NCBI GenBank assembly: GCA_964499695.1
Contig: CAZCMD010000101.1
Coordinates: 1-17,440 of the forward strand
Origin: JAAZBV01 sp964499695
GTDB lineage: Bacteria > Desulfobacterota > DSM-4660 > Desulfatiglandales > HGW-15
Reading direction: 5' to 3'
Length of the DNA: 17,440 bases
Under the pieces are notes generated by a model. The model was not told the origin of the DNA. It saw only the letters and a program-made list of their open reading frames with translations, and ran no database searches. Positions 15,142 through 17,440 of this stretch are shown here, piece after piece. The first letter of the stretch is position 1. Each line of letters starts with the position of its first letter. The translations under genes and the position numbers were made by a program.

Positions 15142-15240
15142 GTGAAAGAGTATATAAAAATATTTGCAATATTGTTATTACTGGTTTCCAGACAGTTGCA
15201 TTCAATTTACAGAATTTTATTTATCCTGAAATTCCAATAA
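15142..15240 (+). pseudogene. Signal-peptide stub of a broken exported-protein gene
   Basis: A GTG start with AAGGA 8 nt upstream opens a 32-codon frame beginning MKEYIKIFAILLLLVSRQLH, a convincing signal-peptide start. It then runs into unrelated sequence overlapping the end of the convergent VOC gene. It is divergent from the BlaI-like gene across the operator cluster, so it may be what is left of that repressor's target. A chance frame cannot be excluded. Confidence 0.35.
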
Positions 15241-15534
15241 TTCAACGGGTGCACCATTCTCAACTATAAAAGCTACAACAACACCGTCGCTTGGGCTGTT
15301 TGGTTCTATTATTACTTCTTTCCCTTTTATAGCCTCTTCGAGGTCATCAACCTCAAAAGCTACATGAGTTACTTCTTTAACCAGACTGGGTAAGTTACAG
15401 TTTTTACCGTATCTCATCCATTGAATGCCATATGGGTTAGATTCATGGTCTGTACAATATATATCATAAGCCTCAAGATATATTTCACCTTCTTTAGGCG
15501 ATTGAGTTGGTATGCCGGTGTGATGATATTTCAT
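15217..15534 (-). CDS. VOC-superfamily (glyoxalase/bleomycin-resistance-like) protein
   Basis: This 105-residue single-domain protein opens MKYHHTGIPT, where the His pair at the start of the first beta strand is a typical VOC metal-ligand position. The central THVAFEVDDLEEAIKGKEVI (56-75) gives the repeated beta-alpha unit with a second His, and it closes with NGAPVELLEFQ, carrying the usual terminal Glu. It is short for VOC enzymes (about 120-150) but has a complete-looking core. The substrate cannot be predicted. The ATG is preceded by AAGGA at longer than ideal spacing, and only 6 nt separate it from the upstream pseudogene. It is the leftmost gene of the minus-strand group at the window's right end. 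Confidence 0.75.
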   Translation of the reverse strand: MKYHHTGIPTQSPKEGEIYLEAYDIYCTDHESNPYGIQWMRYGKNCNLPSLVKEVTHVAFEVDDLEEAIKGKEVIIEPNSPSDGVVVAFIVENGAPVELLEFQDK

Positions 15535-15540
15535 GAATTG

Positions 15541-15717
15541 TTAATTTCCTTTATCTACTTTTACTTTATGAGCAGGACTGAACCTAAGACCATTTTCTAT
15601 GTCCTTACTCATTATGAATTCACCTGACGGAATTAATACCATGCCATTAAATGAGTCGGATTATGTTGATAGACCAATTGAAAGAACTGCTAAAATTGAT
15701 ACAATTACTAACTTCAT
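15541..15717 (-). pseudogene. Remnant of a formylglycine-generating-enzyme (SUMF1)-like gene
   Basis: The frame starts with ATG overlapping the GNAT stop (ATGA) and reads a signal peptide MKLVIVSILAVLSIGLST. An in-frame TAA follows. Without a frame change it then reads SFNGMVLIPSGEFIMSKD and, a little further on, PAHKVKVDKGN before stopping. MVLIPxGEFxMGSD followed by a P-x-HxVxVD stretch is the hallmark opening of the FGE-sulfatase (SUMF1) domain, which runs for 200 or more residues, so only the first ~40 remain. Both the nonsense codon and the 3' loss mark it as dead. Confidence 0.65.
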
Positions 15718-16169
15718 GATCGGCTCCATTGAATGTTATTTGATATTTTGTGCCAGACGTTTCCCATGCATATTCTCTTTTCTGTCTGGTAACCGTTTGA
15801 AAGGTAAAATGCCTCAACAGGTTCATTCCCTTCCATGATTTGCAAATTGATTTTCATACAACCCTTTTCTGATAGTTTTTCCTCTGCAAATGAGAGCAAT
15901 GTCGAGCCTAAACCCCTTTTTCGATAATTTGGCGATACGGCAATTGAGTAGATCCATCCCCGATGGCCATCATACCCTGCCATGACGGTGCCTATTACAT
16001 TGGTATTATCCACTGCGACAAAAAACAAACCATCGTTGTATTCAACTTTTTTATCAAACACGATGTCTGGTGAATTATGAGCTGCTTCATACCCAAAGAC
16101 ATCTTTCCATAAAGAGATGACTTGATCCCTATGCTTTGGATTGTCAAATGCTGTGATATTGATATCCAT
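15714..16169 (-). CDS. GNAT-family N-acetyltransferase (YpeA-like)
   Basis: This 151-residue enzyme would transfer an acetyl group from acetyl-CoA to an amine. The acetyl-CoA pyrophosphate loop R-x-x-G-x-G is present as RKRGLG (83-88), following the beta-4 strand GWIYSIAVSPNYR. GTVMAGYDGHRG (60-71) is characteristic of the YpeA group, and NEPVEAFYLSNGYQ (114-127) is the usual GNAT motif B end. The substrate (small molecule or ribosomal protein) is unknown. AAGGA lies 9 nt before the ATG, immediately after the putative attC site at 16184-16311, so the gene could be a cassette. No attC-like site follows it; its stop instead overlaps the FGE-like remnant. Confidence 0.88.
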   Translation of the reverse strand: MDINITAFDNPKHRDQVISLWKDVFGYEAAHNSPDIVFDKKVEYNDGLFFVAVDNTNVIGTVMAGYDGHRGWIYSIAVSPNYRKRGLGSTLLSFAEEKLSEKGCMKINLQIMEGNEPVEAFYLSNGYQTEKRICMGNVWHKISNNIQWSRS

Positions 16170-16183
16170 CGATTATTTCCTTA

Positions 16184-16311
16184 AGTGAACGGCGAATTAA
16201 CACGCGTGCGGCGATCTGCCACTAAAGATTATTAAAAGAATAAATGTCGGAAACCTTAAAAGTCCGATTCGGCAAGATAGTAAGCACGTCTTGTTGAATG
16301 ACAGGTTAGTC
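16184..16311 (-). mobile_element. Putative integron attC site, 128 nt (after the DUF4304 gene)
   Basis: Read on the minus strand: GACTAAC (R'') - CTGTCA - TTCAACA (L'') - long imperfect arm - TGTTAA (L') - TTCGCC - GTTCACT (R'). L'' and L' pair as TT[C]AACA/TGTTAA, leaving one extra C after TT, the bulge that directs strand choice in attC sites. Further in, CGTGC pairs with GCACG. The AAC/GTT triplets of the R boxes are present, though the rest of R' is non-consensus. The DUF4304 stop lies inside R'', and the next gene starts 15 nt after R'. Confidence 0.65.
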
Positions 16312-16948
16312 AATTCATTGGTAAATTGAGCCTACTAGCAACTTTTAGTATAGTTTCACTGAAAGGTTTACCCTGATTTATTTTAAGTTCCTTTTTAAGT
16401 ATTTCCTCCGCTTTTGACATGGATCCTTCTTCTACAAGGATAATAGCTTCAATTATAGGTGCATGTGATTGAAATAAACCTGCATATTTTTTTGGTGATG
16501 TAAAAGCTGCTCGAATATCCCCAATACTATTATATTTTCCGAAAAAATGAAGCCCATAATTTTTTATTCTATTGACTATTTCGTTACCAACTTGGCTAAT
16601 GTCTGTATGTGGTTTTATTTCCCACCATTTGTCCCGAGCTTCTGGACAAACATCGCCAAGCCTTACTTGTATTGGCCAAGTAGCTGTTGCAGGATTCTTA
16701 GGTAAAGATGCACCTGTCCAGTACTTATAAAGTTTTTCAGCTGTTACAATCAAATTAACAGTAAATGATCCTTTATCATGACTCCCCCACTGAGAAGCCT
16801 GAAAATGTATGCAATGGAAAAGATCTCCATTTGCTCGATAATAATGAGGAGACTTCCTTTTAAAACCTAATTCATTAAGAATTGGGAGACAATAATCCTT
16901 GGATATTGTTTGAACAGTGTTTAAAGTTATTGAATTATTTTTTGTCAT
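16310..16948 (-). CDS. DUF4304 domain protein, probable integron cassette gene
   Basis: This 212-residue soluble protein shows a DUF4304-like N-terminal half. An LGFKRKSPHYYRANGDLFHC stretch (26-45) leads into IHFQASQWGSHDKGSFTVNL, and a Trp-rich strand RDKWWEIKP occurs near 125-133. The C-terminal third is helical and charged (EEGSMSKAEEILKKELK). No signal peptide, membrane helix or catalytic motif is recognisable; the domain's biochemical role is unknown. The ATG is only 8 nt after the right-hand attC-like site with no clear ribosome site, and the stop overlaps the next attC-like site. That is exactly how cassette genes are framed. Confidence 0.75.
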   Translation of the reverse strand: MTKNNSITLNTVQTISKDYCLPILNELGFKRKSPHYYRANGDLFHCIHFQASQWGSHDKGSFTVNLIVTAEKLYKYWTGASLPKNPATATWPIQVRLGDVCPEARDKWWEIKPHTDISQVGNEIVNRIKNYGLHFFGKYNSIGDIRAAFTSPKKYAGLFQSHAPIIEAIILVEEGSMSKAEEILKKELKINQGKPFSETILKVASRLNLPMN

Positions 16949-16956
16949 ATCTTTAA

Positions 16957-17024
16957 GGCTAACTAAAAGTTTACCGACCCGCTCGGCGTAGCTGTAGCGG
17001 GTCGGGTAGAACGCCAGGTTATGC
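16957..17024 (-). mobile_element. Putative integron attC site, 68 nt (after the membrane protein gene)
   Basis: Read on the minus strand: GCATAAC (R'') - CTGGCG - TTCTACC (L'') - stem arm - 12-nt loop - stem arm - GGTAAA (L') - CTTTTA - GTTAGCC (R'). The inner stem is a perfect 10 bp (CCGACCCGCT, 16974-16983, with AGCGGGTCGG, 16996-17005). L'' pairs with L' as TT[C]TACC/GGTAAA, with the typical extra C. The R arms pair as AGGC-TAAC with GTTAGCCT around one bulge. Both spacers are 6 nt, as in the other site. The core matches the layout of known attC sites such as that of aadA. Confidence 0.75.
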
Positions 17025-17421
17025 CTGACAAGTATGAAAAGACTGTAACAATTAGCATACCCATAGCAAGTCCAGTAAGTGATATTTGTAAAACAATTAT
17101 ATAAATATTACCTAATATTGTCGGTTTCATTACATAAAGGATAATAAAATTAATAATAAGAGCGTATAAAATTGAACCTATGATTGCTAACCAAGCAAAA
17201 GTAAGCTTTTTAATTTTTTGTAATAAAATTATTAGCGGTACCCCTACTATGAAACATATCACGTAACTAATAAATATAAATAATGCCAATGAAAAGAACC
17301 ATGCTTCTGCACTGAATTCTTCTTTTTCATATACGGTAGGAAAAAATAAAATAATAATTCCATACAGTAATGGTGCTGTAAAAGGTGCAATTGAATAACC
17401 TAACCAAAATGATCGTTTCAT
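16963..17421 (-). CDS. Small integral membrane protein, probable integron cassette gene
   Basis: This 152-residue protein is not a family I recognise. It has four hydrophobic segments at about 9-29, 42-67, 74-97 and 104-130, with short loops and an N-terminal MKRSFW. The last ~20 residues (TWRSTRPATATPSGSVNF) are hydrophilic and are encoded by the attC-like hairpin itself; the TAG stop falls at the inner edge of R'. Reading into attC is common in cassette genes. Base composition is AT-rich compared with the housekeeping genes to the left. The start is the ATG at 17421, with only a weak upstream GAG; the left edge of the cassette lies beyond the window. Confidence 0.65.
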   Translation of the reverse strand: MKRSFWLGYSIAPFTAPLLYGIIILFFPTVYEKEEFSAEAWFFSLALFIFISYVICFIVGVPLIILLQKIKKLTFAWLAIIGSILYALIINFIILYVMKPTILGNIYIIVLQISLTGLAMGMLIVTVFSYLSGITWRSTRPATATPSGSVNF

Positions 17422-17440
17422 TTTATTATTCTCATTATGG

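Noticed and set aside
15160..15216. Possible third attC site after the VOC gene (GTTATTAC near 15174)
   Set aside because: The 6-nt spacer and the TTC-type L box with a complementary arm are missing; only a short CTGG/CCAG stem is seen.
15599..15838. Plus-strand frame across the FGE remnant and the GNAT 3' end
   Set aside because: The opposite strand carries recognisable GNAT and FGE-like sequence; this frame shows no family and no start signal.

Overview
The window looks like chromosomal DNA of a Gram-negative, anaerobic-type bacterium, most likely Desulfobacterota (the old Deltaproteobacteria). The pointers are: prepilins of the type common in Desulfobacteraceae; an orphan EF-G away from the str operon; a NikR-linked CbiMQO metal importer with a PDGLE domain; GCTGAT-rich intergenic repeats; and an outer-membrane barrel protein plus lipoproteins. 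No rRNA, tRNA, CRISPR array, transposase or integrase is visible. The phylum call is inference.

Left end (1-2068): a decayed type IV pilus / MSHA-like locus. It holds the truncated end of an ExeA/GspA-family ATPase, one intact prepilin, a second prepilin cut off after its N-terminal helix, and an oppositely oriented, truncated PilM/GspL-like gene. The last two run into each other near 1224-1230, which looks like an inversion or deletion scar.

Housekeeping block (2069-6537): an EF-G paralogue on the minus strand; then on the plus strand a HhH-GPD DNA glycosylase and the cell-wall lytic transglycosylase MltG, probably one operon; then a small two-helix membrane protein. Inverted repeats and GCTGAT-type repeats flank the EF-G gene.

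Nickel block (6532-10834, minus strand): nikR, an outer-membrane barrel protein, then overlapping cbiM, cbiQ and cbiO. NikR keeps all four nickel ligands. Candidate operators lie over its own promoter and in front of the barrel gene. Read together: a nickel-controlled uptake pathway with an outer-membrane channel and an ECF-type inner-membrane importer.

Envelope block (10905-15240): a lipoprotein with a transglutaminase-like domain and TPRs, a secreted type-B carboxylesterase, and an odd protein whose first ~35 residues match the N-terminus of BlaI/MecI repressors but whose remaining ~215 residues do not. It sits beside a cluster of GTAGTA/TACTAC sequences like BlaI-family operators. A divergent signal-peptide stub marks another broken gene.

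Right end (15217-17440, minus strand): what appears to be the distal end of an integron gene-cassette array. A membrane protein and a DUF4304 protein are each followed by a foldable attC-like site (R''-6 nt-L'' ... L'-6 nt-R', both with the diagnostic extra C after TT in L''). A GNAT acetyltransferase, the remnant of a formylglycine-generating-enzyme-like gene and a VOC protein follow. If this is right, the integron integrase lies to the right of the window. This is the most interesting part of the sequence.
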